This document shows, piece after piece, positions 1 to 9,470 of a stretch of DNA of 64,000 bases. This DNA is from JAGVSR01 sp963750715 (GTDB lineage: Bacteria > Pseudomonadota > Alphaproteobacteria > Rhizobiales > Hyphomicrobiaceae): assembly GCA_963750715.1 (NCBI GenBank), contig CAVVRP010000013.1, forward strand, positions 1-64,000, written 5' to 3'. The notes beneath the pieces were generated by a model. It ran no database searches, was not told the origin of the DNA, and saw only the letters and a list, made by a program, of their open reading frames with translations. Each line of letters begins with the position of its first letter. Position 1 is the stretch's first letter. The translations under genes and the position numbers were made by a program.

Positions 1-125
1 GTACCGATAGGAAGATTCCCACGTGTTACTCACCCGTCTGCCACTCCCCTTGCGGAGCGTTCGACTTGCATGTGTTAGGCCTGCCGCCAGCGTTCGTTCT
101 GAGCCAGGATCAAACTCTCAGATTG
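1..125 (-). rRNA. rrs: 16S ribosomal RNA, 5' end (partial)
   Basis: Read on the minus strand, this is the first ~125 nt of a bacterial 16S rRNA. It has the GAGAGTTTGATCCTGGCTCAG region (universal 27F site), then AACGAACGCTGGCGGC and the GTGAGTAACACGTGG stretch. The AACGAACGCTGGCGGCAGGC form is typical of Alphaproteobacteria. The gene continues off the left edge. The exact mature 5' end is estimated from other 16S genes. It is transcribed from the promoter at 504-532. Confidence 0.97.
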
Positions 126-336
126 AAAGTTTGGATTCTGGTTTTGGCTTGGAGGTATCTCCAAGGATATTACTGCGTAACGGGCACCTTCACACTCTGG
201 CACGCACCGATTGCTCGGCACATGCCATGGTGATGGCTGAAACGCAGATATCGCCAGAGTCTCGTTCGATCACGACCGTTACCAGTCGCAATCTCGCCAG
301 GACTCCGCCGCCTGCGTTTCCCTTCCTTCAAATTTC

Positions 337-352
337 AATTGTCAAAGAGCGA
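337..352 (-). promoter_or_regulatory. boxA antitermination element of the rRNA leader
   Basis: On the minus strand the sequence is TCGCTCTTTGACAATT. It closely matches the rrn boxA consensus (TGCTCTTTAACA), the RNA site for the NusB/NusE antitermination complex. It lies about 210 nt upstream of the 16S start and about 150 nt after the promoter, where boxA is expected in an rrn leader. No gene is seen in the rest of the 126-503 leader. Confidence 0.7.
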
Positions 353-503
353 CCCAACGACGACAACGCGAGCCAATCCTTTCGGATGGCTTTCGAGACG
401 ACGAAGTTCCCACCGGGTGGCCCGGTAGAGAACCACAAAGGTCATCGAGAGAACGTTGCCCGTCAAGGGCGGCGAAGCACTCATGTGCCCCGCACAAGTC
501 ACG

Positions 504-532
504 AATAAATAGCAACGCCCCTTCCTTGTCAA
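504..532 (-). promoter_or_regulatory. rRNA operon promoter
   Basis: On the minus strand there is a perfect -35 TTGACA (527-532) and a -10 like TTTATT (504-509), separated by exactly 17 nt. This is a strong housekeeping sigma-70 type promoter directed at the 16S gene, with a leader of about 370 nt. A perfect TTGACA is common in alphaproteobacterial rrn promoters. No second promoter was recognised upstream. Confidence 0.65.
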
Positions 533-1021
533 CACCTGCATTAAAATTTCTTACCGGTGACCGCCGTTATCCAACCAAACGTCTGATAATAAGACAAAAA
601 TTTCTTGGCTTCCCGAGGACAACCGTCGGTTATTTTTGTGCCTCGAAACCAGAAAATCTAGTCGACGACGGCAAAGACAGAACGCAGCGCAGCATGACCT
701 TGTGCAGCGCCACACGACCGGCGACGCCACGAGACCGCCCGCTTTTCCAACCATAAACAACGGGGCGCCCAGTGATTTGCAGCCGTTTTCGGGACTGATC
801 ATCTCGACAATCGGAGCCGGCTCGGGGACTGTGTGGCACGCCGGATGCCGTCGAGACATCGACTGCGCGCGGGCCTGGGGCAGGGGGAAAAGGGTTTGGT
901 GCTCGATCAGCGCAGAGCATCCGCAAGCGCGCGACAACGCGCATCGCTGCCGGGCCCAAGCTCGGCAAACACGCTGCCGCGCCTGTATCGTGGCGGGCGC
1001 AGCCGCAGCGCTTTTCGAGAC
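533..1021. other. intergenic region between the rRNA promoter and the M23 peptidase gene
   Basis: About 490 nt between two divergent transcription units. Open frames run through it on both strands, but their predicted peptides are Arg/Ala-rich and match no family I recognise. I take them as noncoding. The first ~60 nt are relatively AT-rich and may hold an upstream element for the rRNA promoter. The rest should contain the M23 gene promoter, which I could not place. Confidence 0.5.
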
Positions 1022-2951
1022 ATGTACGCTCAGGACCATGCCGACACCCGCGGAACCGGCCGCTTCCGCTGGCTGGTCAGTACGTGTCTTGCCGCGGCGG
1101 TCGGCACACTCGCTATCGTCGTTGTGATCTATGGGTCCGCCGACCCGATGGAGAACCAAGGCGGATTGCTGCCCACCTTGAAACGCATGAGTCAAACGAC
1201 CGACGGCGACGACTTTGCCGCCGCCATGCGCCGCGATGACGGTCTCAGATGGGCGATCCCGAAGTCGGACAGGCTGCAGATCACGACAGGAGCGATGTCG
1301 ACGCGCTTCATCATCCATGAAACTCTGAAGCAGCGCCGCAACGGCCGCGAATACATCTACGCCAAGCCCTACGTGCGGTTGGTCGCGCGCCTCGCGCCGG
1401 TGCCGCCGAGCTACGCCGACGTGATACCGCCCTTCAATCCGTTCAAGCTCTACGGCAATAGCAATCCCGTTGGCTCCGGCGACGGAGACAACGAAGTTGC
1501 GCGCGATCGCAGCGATGTTTCCGTTCGCGTTGTCGAACTGCTGGGCGGCATCTTGCCGGGCGAGGACGGACAGGAACTCGACACGGCAGAAGTCACTGAG
1601 ATCGTCCAGAAGTCCGACGCGGTTTCCGAAACCGGCGAGCTGAACCCACTCACACATTCCTTTTCAGCGGAAGCGACGGTCGGCGAACTGGCGAACCAGG
1701 GGACCGAGTTCTGGCCCGGCAGCGGCGCCTCAGGAAGAACTGACCGCAACGACCGTTCTTCCCAAAAACGCCGTTGAAAAGGACGACGACACGGAAGATC
1801 TCGAAGGCCGCGAGGTGCGGGTGGTCAAGGCCGGGCCGTCCGACACTCTCACCAAGATCCTCATGAACGCGGGCGCCGACAAGTGGCAGGTTCGCGAAAT
1901 GCTGGAGCCCGCCAAAACGATCTTCCCGGAAACTGCTTTGGAGCCGGGACAGGAAGTCCACATCACACTCGTGCCATCGCTGACGCAGCAAGGACGCATG
2001 GAACCGGTGCGCTTTTCCGTTTTCGGTGATGGTCATGAACATCGCGTGACCGTGTCCCGCAGCGCTGCGGGTGAGTTCGTGGCGAGCGCAACTCCGCCCG
2101 ACGATGCAGCAGCCGTGCGCGCCGCGATTTCCGACGGCGACCAGCAGATGTCGAGCCTTTACGCGAGCCTGTATCACGCGAGCCTCGTTCAGAGTGTGCC
2201 GCCCGAGACAATTCAAACGATCCTCAAGGTTCATGCCTCGGAAACGGATTTCCGCAGGCGCCTGCGCGCCGGCGACCAGGCCGAGTTCTTCTTCGACTTG
2301 AAGGATGAGAGCGGTACGGACGGCCCGCCCGGCGATCTGCTGATGACGTCGATCACCGCCGGTGGAGAAACCGCGCGTTTCTATCGCTTCCGCACGCCCG
2401 ATGGCGTCATCGACTATTACGATCAGGACGGCAACAATTCCAAAAAATTCCTCATGCGTAAACCTCTGCGCGGCGACGACGTGCGCCTCACATCCGGCTT
2501 CGGCATTCGCTTCCACCCCCTGCTCAACGAGCGGCGCATGCACACGGGCGTCGACTGGGCGACAACCTCTGGAACGCCGATCGTAGCAGCGGGTAACGGT
2601 ACAATCGAAGAGGCAGGCCGCAAGGGTCAGTATGGCAACTATGTCCGCATCCGGCATGCCAATGGTTATCAGACCGCGTACGGACACATGGCCCGGATCA
2701 GCGAAGGCGTCGGCGAAGGCGTAAAGGTCCGCCAAGGCCAGGTGATCGGGTACGTCGGATCGACGGGCCTCTCCTCGGGTCCACACCTCCACTTTGAAGT
2801 GCTCGTCAACACACGCTTCGTCGATCCGCTCTCGATCCAAGTCCCGCGAGAACGCCAGCTCGGCGGCAAGGAACTCGCCGAGTTTCAACAGGAGCGCGCG
2901 CGCATCGATGATTTGATGCGCCGCGCCCCGGTCATGACAGCCAGCAAGTAG
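1022..2951 (+). CDS. M23 family metallopeptidase, membrane-anchored (frameshifted)
   Basis: Predicted LytM-type peptidoglycan endopeptidase of about 640 residues. Residues ~16-38 form one membrane helix, which puts the rest in the periplasm. The C-terminal M23 domain has the zinc ligands HTGVD (nt ~2541) and HLHF (nt ~2784). A LysM/opacity-associated-like segment (SDTLTKILMNAG) precedes it, as in other alphaproteobacterial M23 proteins. The N-terminal part is read in one frame until ~1690-1740 and the rest in the next frame, where the codon pattern continues upstream as PQEELTATTVLPKNAVEK. A single-base indel therefore breaks the gene or the assembly. Start 1022 is chosen because the upstream in-frame stretch looks noncoding. 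It stands alone, divergent from the rRNA operon. Confidence 0.85.
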
Positions 2952-3098
2952 CATTTCCGCACGTGCGGGACGAGTGCTCTATTATGTCAGTATAACAGCA
3001 AACATGCCGGAAAATAACTGTTCGGTGCAGTCTTCATAAGCTCAGAAGCTTTTCTGCCTTCGGCGGATTCCGGGCCGAAAAGCCGGACATGGCAACAG

Positions 3099-3416
3099 GT
3101 GCTTGTTCGTGTTTTCGGAGGCAAGGAGCAGCCTACGCTCAACTGGTGCACGCGAGGCGATGCTGAAACGATTTGGCGCTGGCGCGAGCAGCTGCGCCTG
3201 ACCACTCGACTGCCTTTCAAGAATGTTCATGGCGTGCTGTGGACGGTAGCCTTCGGGCGGCTCAATACTACAGAGCGGGCCGATCAAGGGCTGGAGCGGT
3301 GGCGCAACTTCGGCGGCTTCAATTTCGAGATCAGCGAAAATCTCACCTTCGAAGCCGATTACATGAACATCTGCACTTGGCGCAGCAGCGGCGACACGAT
3401 CGACCACATCCCCTAG
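3099..3416 (+). CDS. hypothetical protein
   Basis: A 105-residue protein from a GTG start. I do not recognise the family. The frame shows a strong GC bias at third codon positions, especially in its second half. The predicted protein is soluble, Trp-rich, with no signal or membrane segment, and ends FEADYMNICTWRSSGDTIDHIP. That composition looks like a real, folded small protein. The opposite strand also has an open frame (3042-3467), but its peptide is less convincing. The start is uncertain and there is no clear ribosome binding site. It lies between the M23 gene and the terminator at 3475-3508. Confidence 0.45.
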   Translation: MLVRVFGGKEQPTLNWCTRGDAETIWRWREQLRLTTRLPFKNVHGVLWTVAFGRLNTTERADQGLERWRNFGGFNFEISENLTFEADYMNICTWRSSGDTIDHIP

Positions 3417-3474
3417 CTGATCACGACGGTTAAGTTCTGACCGCGTATCTACGGCGGTCACCATCAAGCGATGG

Positions 3475-3508
3475 GAAAAAAGCCGGATTGCATATCCGGC
3501 CCCTTTTT
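3475..3508. terminator. bidirectional rho-independent terminator
   Basis: A 7-bp perfect stem, GCCGGAT/ATCCGGC, with loop TGCAT. It is flanked by AAAAAA on the left and TTTTT on the right. It can terminate clpB (minus strand, ending at 3542) and the small plus-strand gene ending at 3416. Confidence 0.8.
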
Positions 3509-3541
3509 CTTGTGCTTTGCGCGCGACTTTCGTTGAACGCG

Positions 3542-6139
3542 TCAGGCCGCAGCTTTTACTGGCCAGCCATTGATTGTGAGGTCCCCGTCGCGGACCGACA
3601 CATTCACCGTATCCCCGTCCTTGACGCCGCCGGCCAGAATCTGCTCGGCGAGCGGATCCTGCACGTGGCGCTGGATGACGCGCTTCAGAGGTCGCGCACC
3701 GTACGCCGGATCGTAGCCGCGATTGGCAAGCCAGGTGCGCGCTGAATCGTCGATCTGGACAGTGATCTTGCGATCCGTGAGCAGCTTGTTTAGGCGGCCA
3801 AGCTGGATGTCGACGATCCGTCCCATATCGCTTCTTTGCAGGCGATGGAACAGAATGATCTCGTCCAAGCGGTTCAGGAACTCTGGTCTGAAGCGGGCCT
3901 TGACTTCAGCCATGACTTCATCGCGCACGGCCTCCGTATCCTCGCCCTCCTTTTGGTTGACGAGATACTCGGCGCCAATGTTCGACGTCAGTACGATCAG
4001 CGTGTTCTTGAAGTCCACCGTGCGGCCCTGCCCGTCCGTCAGACGGCCGTCATCGAGCACCTGAAGCAGCACGTTGAACACGTCCGGGTGCGCCTTTTCG
4101 ATTTCGTCGAACAGGATCACCTGATACGGTCGGCGGCGGACCGCCTCCGTCAACGCGCCACCCTCGTCATAACCTACGTACCCCGGAGGCGCGCCGATGA
4201 GGCGAGACACCGAGTGCCTCTCCATGTATTCCGACATGTCGAAGCGCTGCAGGGCCGTGTCGTCGTCGAACAGGAACGCGGCAAGTGCCTTCGTCAGCTC
4301 CGTCTTGCCAACACCCGTCGGTCCCAGAAACATGAACGAGCCGATTGGCCGGTTGGGGTCCTGCAGTCCCGCGCGGGCGCGTCGCACTGCCGTCGACACG
4401 GCGATGACTGCTTCCTTCTGGCCGACGACACGCTTGCCAATGGCATCTTCCATCTTCAGAAGCTTATCGCGCTCGCCCTCCAGCATCTTGTCGACCGGCA
4501 CGCCCGTCCAGCGTGAAACGACGCCGGCGATCTGGTCTGGTGTCACTGCCTCTTCGAGCATGGCGCCCTTGCCATCGGATTCTTCGATGGCGTGCACCTT
4601 CTTCTCAAGATCCGGTATGACGCCATAGGCAAGCTCGCCCGCCCGCGCCAAATTGCCCTTGCGCTGTGCCTGCTCGAGCTCGTTACGCCGCGCGTCGAGC
4701 TCTTCTTTTAGCTTCTGGGCAGAGCCGAGCTTCTGTTTCTCAGCCTCCCAACGCGACGTCATGACCTTGGATTTCTCTTCCAGTTCGGCAATCGACTTGT
4801 CGAGCTTGGCGAGGCGGTCCTTCGACGCCGCATCGATCTCTTTCCGTAACGCTTCGCGTTCGATCATCATCTGCATGAGATCGCGATCGATGGCGTCGAG
4901 TTCTTCCGGCTTGCTGTCGACCTGCATGCGCAGGCGCGAGGACGCCTCATCCATCAGGTCGATGGCCTTGTCGGGTAGAAACCGGTCGGTGATGTAACGG
5001 TTAGACAGCGTCGCGGCCGCGACGAGCGCGCTGTCGGTGATGCGCACACCGTGGTGCAGTTCGTACTTCTCCTTCAAGCCGCGCAGAATGGAGATGGTAT
5101 CCTCCACTGTCGGCTCGTTGATGAACACGGGCTGGAAGCGCCGCGCGAGGGCTGCATCCTTCTCGATGTGCTTGCGATACTCGTCCAGCGTCGTAGCGCC
5201 AACACAGTGCAGTTCGCCGCGCGCCAGAGCCGGCTTAAGCAGGTTGCCGGCATCCATCGCGCCTTCGGACTTGCCGGCGCCGACGATGGTATGCAATTCG
5301 TCGATGAACAGAATGATGCGGCCACCCTCCGCCTGCACTTCCTGCAGCACGGATTTCAATCGCTCTTCGAACTCGCCGCGATATTTGGCACCGGCGATGA
5401 GTGCGCCCATATCGAGGGCCAGTAGCTTTTTGTCCTTCAGGCTTTCGGGCACGTCGCCCTTGACGATGCGCAGCGCCAGCCCCTCGGCGATGGCCGTCTT
5501 GCCGACGCCGGGCTCGCCGATCAGCACAGGATTGTTCTTCGTGCGCCGCGACAGCACCTGGATGGTTCGGCGGATCTCCTCGTCGCGCCCGATCACCGGG
5601 TCGAGCTTGCCCGTGCTCGCCGCCTCGGTCAGGTCGCGCGCATAGCGCTTCAGGGAATCGTAGGCCTGTTCGGCCGACGCGCTGTCCGCGGTTCGTCCCT
5701 TGCGCAGATCGTTGATGGCGGCGTTTATCTTGTCGGGCGTCGCGCCAGCCGCGGCGAGAATGCGCCCGGCTTCGCAGCCCTTTTCTAGAGCCAGTGCCAA
5801 CAGCAGGCGCTCGGCGGTGACAAACTTGTCGCCGGCCTTCCCTGCGATTTTCTCGGCGGCATCGAACACGCGAGCCAGATCGGGCCCTAGATAGATCTGG
5901 CCGGCACCGCCACCTGATACTTTCGGCTTTTTCGCCAGCGCGCTCTCGACAGCGGCAAGTGCTTCGCGATGATGCCCGCCGGCCCGGTCGATCAGGCCAG
6001 AGGCGAGCCCTTCGGGATCATCGAGGAGAACCTTCAGAAGGTGCTCCGATGTGAATTGCTGGTGCCCTTCCCGGAGGGCCAAACTTTGCGCCGCCTGCAC
6101 GAAACCTTTGGCGCGATCGGTATAGATCTCGAAATTCAT
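3542..6139 (-). CDS. clpB: ATP-dependent chaperone ClpB
   Basis: Hsp100 disaggregase of 865 residues, close to the usual ~860. It works as a hexamer with DnaK to pull proteins out of aggregates. Visible parts are the N-terminal Clp repeat domain (residues 1-145), AAA1 with Walker A GEPGVGKTA (~208-216), the long coiled-coil M domain (~400-530), and AAA2 with Walker A GPTGVGKTE near residue 605. The start MNFEIYTDRA is the standard ClpB start and has GGAGGGACTT just upstream. A longer in-frame extension to 6346 has no homology and is rejected. It is monocistronic, with the terminator at 3475-3508. Heat-shock control is expected for the family, but no clear sigma-32 site could be fixed. Confidence 0.97.
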   Translation of the reverse strand: MNFEIYTDRAKGFVQAAQSLALREGHQQFTSEHLLKVLLDDPEGLASGLIDRAGGHHREALAAVESALAKKPKVSGGGAGQIYLGPDLARVFDAAEKIAGKAGDKFVTAERLLLALALEKGCEAGRILAAAGATPDKINAAINDLRKGRTADSASAEQAYDSLKRYARDLTEAASTGKLDPVIGRDEEIRRTIQVLSRRTKNNPVLIGEPGVGKTAIAEGLALRIVKGDVPESLKDKKLLALDMGALIAGAKYRGEFEERLKSVLQEVQAEGGRIILFIDELHTIVGAGKSEGAMDAGNLLKPALARGELHCVGATTLDEYRKHIEKDAALARRFQPVFINEPTVEDTISILRGLKEKYELHHGVRITDSALVAAATLSNRYITDRFLPDKAIDLMDEASSRLRMQVDSKPEELDAIDRDLMQMMIEREALRKEIDAASKDRLAKLDKSIAELEEKSKVMTSRWEAEKQKLGSAQKLKEELDARRNELEQAQRKGNLARAGELAYGVIPDLEKKVHAIEESDGKGAMLEEAVTPDQIAGVVSRWTGVPVDKMLEGERDKLLKMEDAIGKRVVGQKEAVIAVSTAVRRARAGLQDPNRPIGSFMFLGPTGVGKTELTKALAAFLFDDDTALQRFDMSEYMERHSVSRLIGAPPGYVGYDEGGALTEAVRRRPYQVILFDEIEKAHPDVFNVLLQVLDDGRLTDGQGRTVDFKNTLIVLTSNIGAEYLVNQKEGEDTEAVRDEVMAEVKARFRPEFLNRLDEIILFHRLQRSDMGRIVDIQLGRLNKLLTDRKITVQIDDSARTWLANRGYDPAYGARPLKRVIQRHVQDPLAEQILAGGVKDGDTVNVSVRDGDLTINGWPVKAAA

Positions 6140-6346
6140 AAGTCCCTCCAAGCGCGTCGCCGCCACCCCGCTTGGGCCTGGCAAAGACGCCGTGACATCA
6201 GGATCAATGCTCCAGGCTGATGACGAGACCCAATGGCATCCCGCTGCAACCTCAAGCTGGGATATAGGATGGTTCGAGGCGGTAAAAAGGGGGGCATTCC
6301 CCAGTTGCCGCCGCGGCTTTTGGTAAATGTCGACGGAAGGGGGCAC

Positions 6347-7129
6347 ATGATCATGAATGTGGCAGCTATTTACCGATATCCTGTCAAGGGGCTATCGCCC
6401 GACCCGCTGCGGCGCGCCGACCTGCTGGCCAACCAGACGATCGCGTTCGACCGCGCCTGGGCGATCGAGAACGGACCGGGGCGGTTTCTCCCCCATGCAC
6501 CGACACATCTGCCGAAGGTCAGCTTTCTCATGCTAATGCGGAACGAGCGGTTGGCGGCCCTCGAGACGCGGTTTGACGAAGCGGAGCAGACGCTCGCCAT
6601 CCAGCGCGGCGGCCGGGTAGTCGCCCGCGGCGATCTAACGACCAGTGCCGGCCGGGCCATCATCGAGCAGTTCTTCGCCGCCTATATGCAGGACGACCTT
6701 CGCGGACCGCCGAGAGTTGTCAGCGCCGCGGGTCACAGCTTTTCCGACATGGCGGCGAAATGCCTCCACATCGTCAATCTGGCATCCGTTTTGGATCTCG
6801 AACGATTGCTTGGCCGCCCGGTGAGCCATCTGCGGTTTCGGCCCAACGTCGTGATCATCGGGGCGCCGCCATGGGCCGAGTTCAATTGGGTCGGCAAGGA
6901 CATCGTTGTGGGCGGCGCGAATCTGTCCGTCTTCGCCCGCACCGATAGATGCGCGGCCACGAACGTCGATCCGCAAACCGGCAAGCGTGATCTCGACATT
7001 CCCGCCGCACTTGCGCGCGCCTTCGGCCACACCGATTTCGGGATCTATGCGCGCGTCACGGCCGACGGCGCGCTGGCCGTCGGCGATCGTTTGGCGGTTA
7101 TGCCGAACGAGCGGCAACAGCCAGCGTAG
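6347..7129 (+). CDS. MOSC domain-containing protein (YcbX-like)
   Basis: A 260-residue protein with an N-terminal MOSC beta-barrel motif (AIYRYPVKGLSP) and a C-terminal MOSC domain containing RFRPNVVI and the R-C-A-T-N-V-D-P pattern (RCAATNVDPQTGKRD). In the family the conserved cysteine binds molybdenum cofactor. YcbX-type members reduce N-hydroxylated compounds or carry Mo cofactor sulfur. The start at 6347 has GGAAGGGGG 4 nt upstream; ATG at 6353 is an alternative. It is divergent from clpB and convergent with the DUF4167 gene. The substrate is unknown. Confidence 0.85.
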   Translation: MIMNVAAIYRYPVKGLSPDPLRRADLLANQTIAFDRAWAIENGPGRFLPHAPTHLPKVSFLMLMRNERLAALETRFDEAEQTLAIQRGGRVVARGDLTTSAGRAIIEQFFAAYMQDDLRGPPRVVSAAGHSFSDMAAKCLHIVNLASVLDLERLLGRPVSHLRFRPNVVIIGAPPWAEFNWVGKDIVVGGANLSVFARTDRCAATNVDPQTGKRDLDIPAALARAFGHTDFGIYARVTADGALAVGDRLAVMPNERQQPA

Positions 7130-7144
7130 GCAAGCACGGCAAGC

Positions 7145-8110
7145 CTATTCCTGGCTGTCCTCGTCAACGGCTGGAACAGCGGCGACAGCTGCAACATCTT
7201 CCCCGGCCGGTTCCCTGCGGGGACGGCGTACGGGGCGGCGCAGAAACTCGGGCTGCTCGTGCACTGGGCCGAGACGGTCGGCTGGCGCGGGGCGGGGTTC
7301 GCGCCTCTTTTCGACGCCGGCTTCGACAGGCGCCACTTCCTGAGGCACCGGCGGTACGGGCTGCCGGTCGATCCTCTCGGCGCGATCCTGACCTTCGGGA
7401 CGGTCATGGCGCTCCGGCCGGTCCGGTCGGTCGGCGCGATTGGGCCGGTCAAAGCGCTCGGCCCTGTCATGGCGGGGCTGGCGATCGGGCCGGTCGCCGC
7501 GGTCGAAGCGTTCGGGATAAGGACGATTGTCGCCACCGCCCTGCTGGTGGCGGTCCCTCATCTGGTGCTGCGGCCGCTGCTGATCGTAGGGCGGACGCTC
7601 GCCACCCCTTTCGCCGCCCTGCGGAGCGCGCTGCGGACGATCGTCGAAGCGGGGCTGGTCGAAGGTGCGGGGCTGAGGCTCGACGCCCCGGATCTGGGGC
7701 AGGCCATCGGCGCCGATATCTTCGCCATCCTCGTCATCGAGGTCGTCTCCGGAGCCGTGCGGGTCTGACCGGTGCCGGGCAATGACGTTACCGCCGCCGC
7801 TCGGGACTTCGCCGCCCTGCTGACTCTGCTGCTCACGGAACGTCAGGATAATGCGATTATAATGCTCTGCGTGCTGTAGATAATTCTCGGCCAGTACCGG
7901 GTCGCCGCTCGACAAGGCGTCGCGGGCCAGGGTCATGTATTTTTCGGCGATATGCGCCGGCGTACCGCGGATCTTGACCTCCGGCCCGTTGCTTTCAAAG
8001 CTGCGGGTGAGCGGATTCTGGCCCCGGCGCTGATTATTATTGTTGTGTTGATGATGGCCGTTGTTGTGACTACGGCCGCGGCCTCTGCGGTTTTGCTGTC
8101 CCTGCCTCAT
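7145..8110 (-). CDS. DUF4167 domain-containing protein
   Basis: A 321-residue protein. Its first ~100 residues are the DUF4167 signature found across Hyphomicrobiales: a basic, Asn/His/Arg-rich lead, then TPAHIAEKYMTLARDALSSGD and an amphipathic helix with AENYLQHAEHYNRI. The remainder is low-complexity and rich in Arg, Asp, Pro and Gln, with RPDRPDR-like repeats, and ends in a basic segment. The composition suggests RNA or ribosome association, but this is inference and no function is established. The start at 8110 has GGAG upstream. In related genomes it lies next to prmC-prfA, as it does here. Confidence 0.85.
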   Translation of the reverse strand: MRQGQQNRRGRGRSHNNGHHQHNNNNQRRGQNPLTRSFESNGPEVKIRGTPAHIAEKYMTLARDALSSGDPVLAENYLQHAEHYNRIILTFREQQSQQGGEVPSGGGNVIARHRSDPHGSGDDLDDEDGEDIGADGLPQIRGVEPQPRTFDQPRFDDRPQRAPQGGERGGERPPYDQQRPQHQMRDRHQQGGGDNRPYPERFDRGDRPDRQPRHDRAERFDRPNRADRPDRPERHDRPEGQDRAERIDRQPVPPVPQEVAPVEAGVEKRREPRPAPADRLGPVHEQPEFLRRPVRRPRREPAGEDVAAVAAVPAVDEDSQE

Positions 8111-8564
8111 GGGCTCCATTCTCAATTGTTTGAGACGCGTTTACATTTCTCGTCCGGCCAGTTTGACGGTGCCCGGTCTGATGCCTGGCGCTCCGCGTGA
8201 TCCCGGCAGTTCGCTGCTACTGTTCACCACTCAGCCCGCGCGCAGAGGGTTGAACCGAGCCTTGGCGGCTCTAGGCCCTTGGGCTCCCCGGCCCGTAGTA
8301 ATCCCAATTCCAGATCACGCGTCGATGGCCATTCCGATAGTCGATTAAGGAGCGGCGTGTACGCGAAGCTGACGACGGGCCCTCACCCGATGTCGTGCGC
8401 CGTAACTGCCCTAACATGGCTGCCCGGCCGCAATTCGCATTGTCGGAAGCGAGAGCCGAACTTTCCAACCAATCGGGTGCTGAAAGCTATATGCGCTCGC
8501 TTTAAATCGCCAAAGTCAGGTTAGCGCGATTACCCACAATTTCCAAGACTTTTTGCGATCACGG
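8111..8564. other. intergenic region upstream of the DUF4167 gene and downstream of prmC
   Basis: About 450 nt between two minus-strand genes. The part near 8111-8250 should hold the DUF4167 promoter. No RNA gene, repeat or convincing reading frame was recognised, and no strong terminator was found after prmC. The AT-rich patch around 8480-8560 differs from the GC-rich flanks. Confidence 0.4.
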
Positions 8565-9470
8565 TTATCTTTGTGTCGAAACAGCCACACAGCGTGTTTG
8601 CCCGCCGAGATCGCGGCGCAGGCGGACCGGAAGGCTGGTGTCCAGTCCACCTCCCGCCCCGAGCAGAGCCGTAACATCAGCGGCTTGACCGGCCCCTACT
8701 TCGAAAACAGCCCATCCGGACGGCATCACGCGGCCAATTTCTCGGGCAATCTCTCGATAGACGCACAAACCATCCGCCCCTCCATCCAGAGCGGTCCCGG
8801 GATCAAAATCGCGCACGTCGGCGGCCAGCCCTGCGATCGCTGAACTCTCGATGTAGGGCGGGTTCGAGACTACGAGATCGTAATTCCCGGGGACGCCGTT
8901 AAGAGATCGAGCCATCGAAAATTCAGCCCTTTCCGCCACGCCCAGACGACGTGCGTTGTCCCTCGCAACCTCCAACGCTTCCGCCGATATATCGGTTCCA
9001 AGCCCGCTTGCGATCGGCAGTTCGGCGAGCAACGTCGCCAGGATGCAGCCGCTGCCGGTTCCGATATCCAGGATCCTCAGCGGGCGCGCATCCCAGCCTT
9101 CATCCCGCACAAGATCGAGCGCGAGTTCAACGAGTGTCTCGGTTTCCGGTCGCGGGTCGAGGGTCGAGCGCGTGATCCGGAAGCTGCGCCCGAAGAAGTG
9201 GCGTTGACTCAGGATTCTGGACACAGGTTCATGGCGCAAGCGGCGCCGCGCGTAGCCGCCGAGAATTGCCGCACACTCGGCTGGCAAGAGCGTTTCATCG
9301 CCGGCCACGATTTCGATGGACGACATGCCTGTCGCGGCGCCGACCAAAAGACGCGCATCCGTGCCCGGCGTCTCAAAGCCCTCGGCGGCAAGCAGCTGCG
9401 CCAACCGGCGGCGCGCTTCCCCGATCGAAATGCCAGAGAAGTCTTTGTCCATCGGGACTTGCTTATCCAT
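8565..9470 (-). CDS. prmC: peptide chain release factor N(5)-glutamine methyltransferase PrmC
   Basis: S-adenosylmethionine-dependent enzyme of ~301 residues that methylates the glutamine of the GGQ motif in release factors 1 and 2. It has an N-terminal helical substrate domain, a SAM-binding motif (LDIGTGSGCILATLL), and the catalytic NPPY motif in VSNPPYIES. Its start overlaps the end of prfA by 8 nt, the classic prfA-prmC pair in which the enzyme is made with its substrate. ATG 9470 is preferred over an upstream TTG at 9479; ATG 9452 is also possible. Confidence 0.95.
   Translation of the reverse strand: MDKQVPMDKDFSGISIGEARRRLAQLLAAEGFETPGTDARLLVGAATGMSSIEIVAGDETLLPAECAAILGGYARRRLRHEPVSRILSQRHFFGRSFRITRSTLDPRPETETLVELALDLVRDEGWDARPLRILDIGTGSGCILATLLAELPIASGLGTDISAEALEVARDNARRLGVAERAEFSMARSLNGVPGNYDLVVSNPPYIESSAIAGLAADVRDFDPGTALDGGADGLCVYREIAREIGRVMPSGWAVFEVGAGQAADVTALLGAGGGLDTSLPVRLRRDLGGQTRCVAVSTQR

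Noticed and set aside
551..1657. Long minus-strand open frame opposite the M23 gene
   Set aside because: High-GC antisense shadow; its peptide is low in family-like motifs and the plus strand clearly encodes the M23 protein.
1650..2954. 434-codon minus-strand open frame opposite the M23 peptidase
   Set aside because: Shadow of the conserved M23 domain on the other strand.
2955..2966. CCGCACGTGCGG palindrome after the M23 gene
   Set aside because: Perfect 12-bp palindrome but no loop or T-run, so not a terminator, and no known operator matches.
3042..3467. Minus-strand 141-codon open frame opposite the small hypothetical gene
   Set aside because: The peptide lacks family resemblance and the opposite strand has the better codon pattern.
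6231..6256. Possible sigma-32 promoter for clpB (CTTGAG ... TGCCATTG on the minus strand)
   Set aside because: The -35 is fair, but the 12-nt spacer and poor -10 do not meet the consensus well enough.
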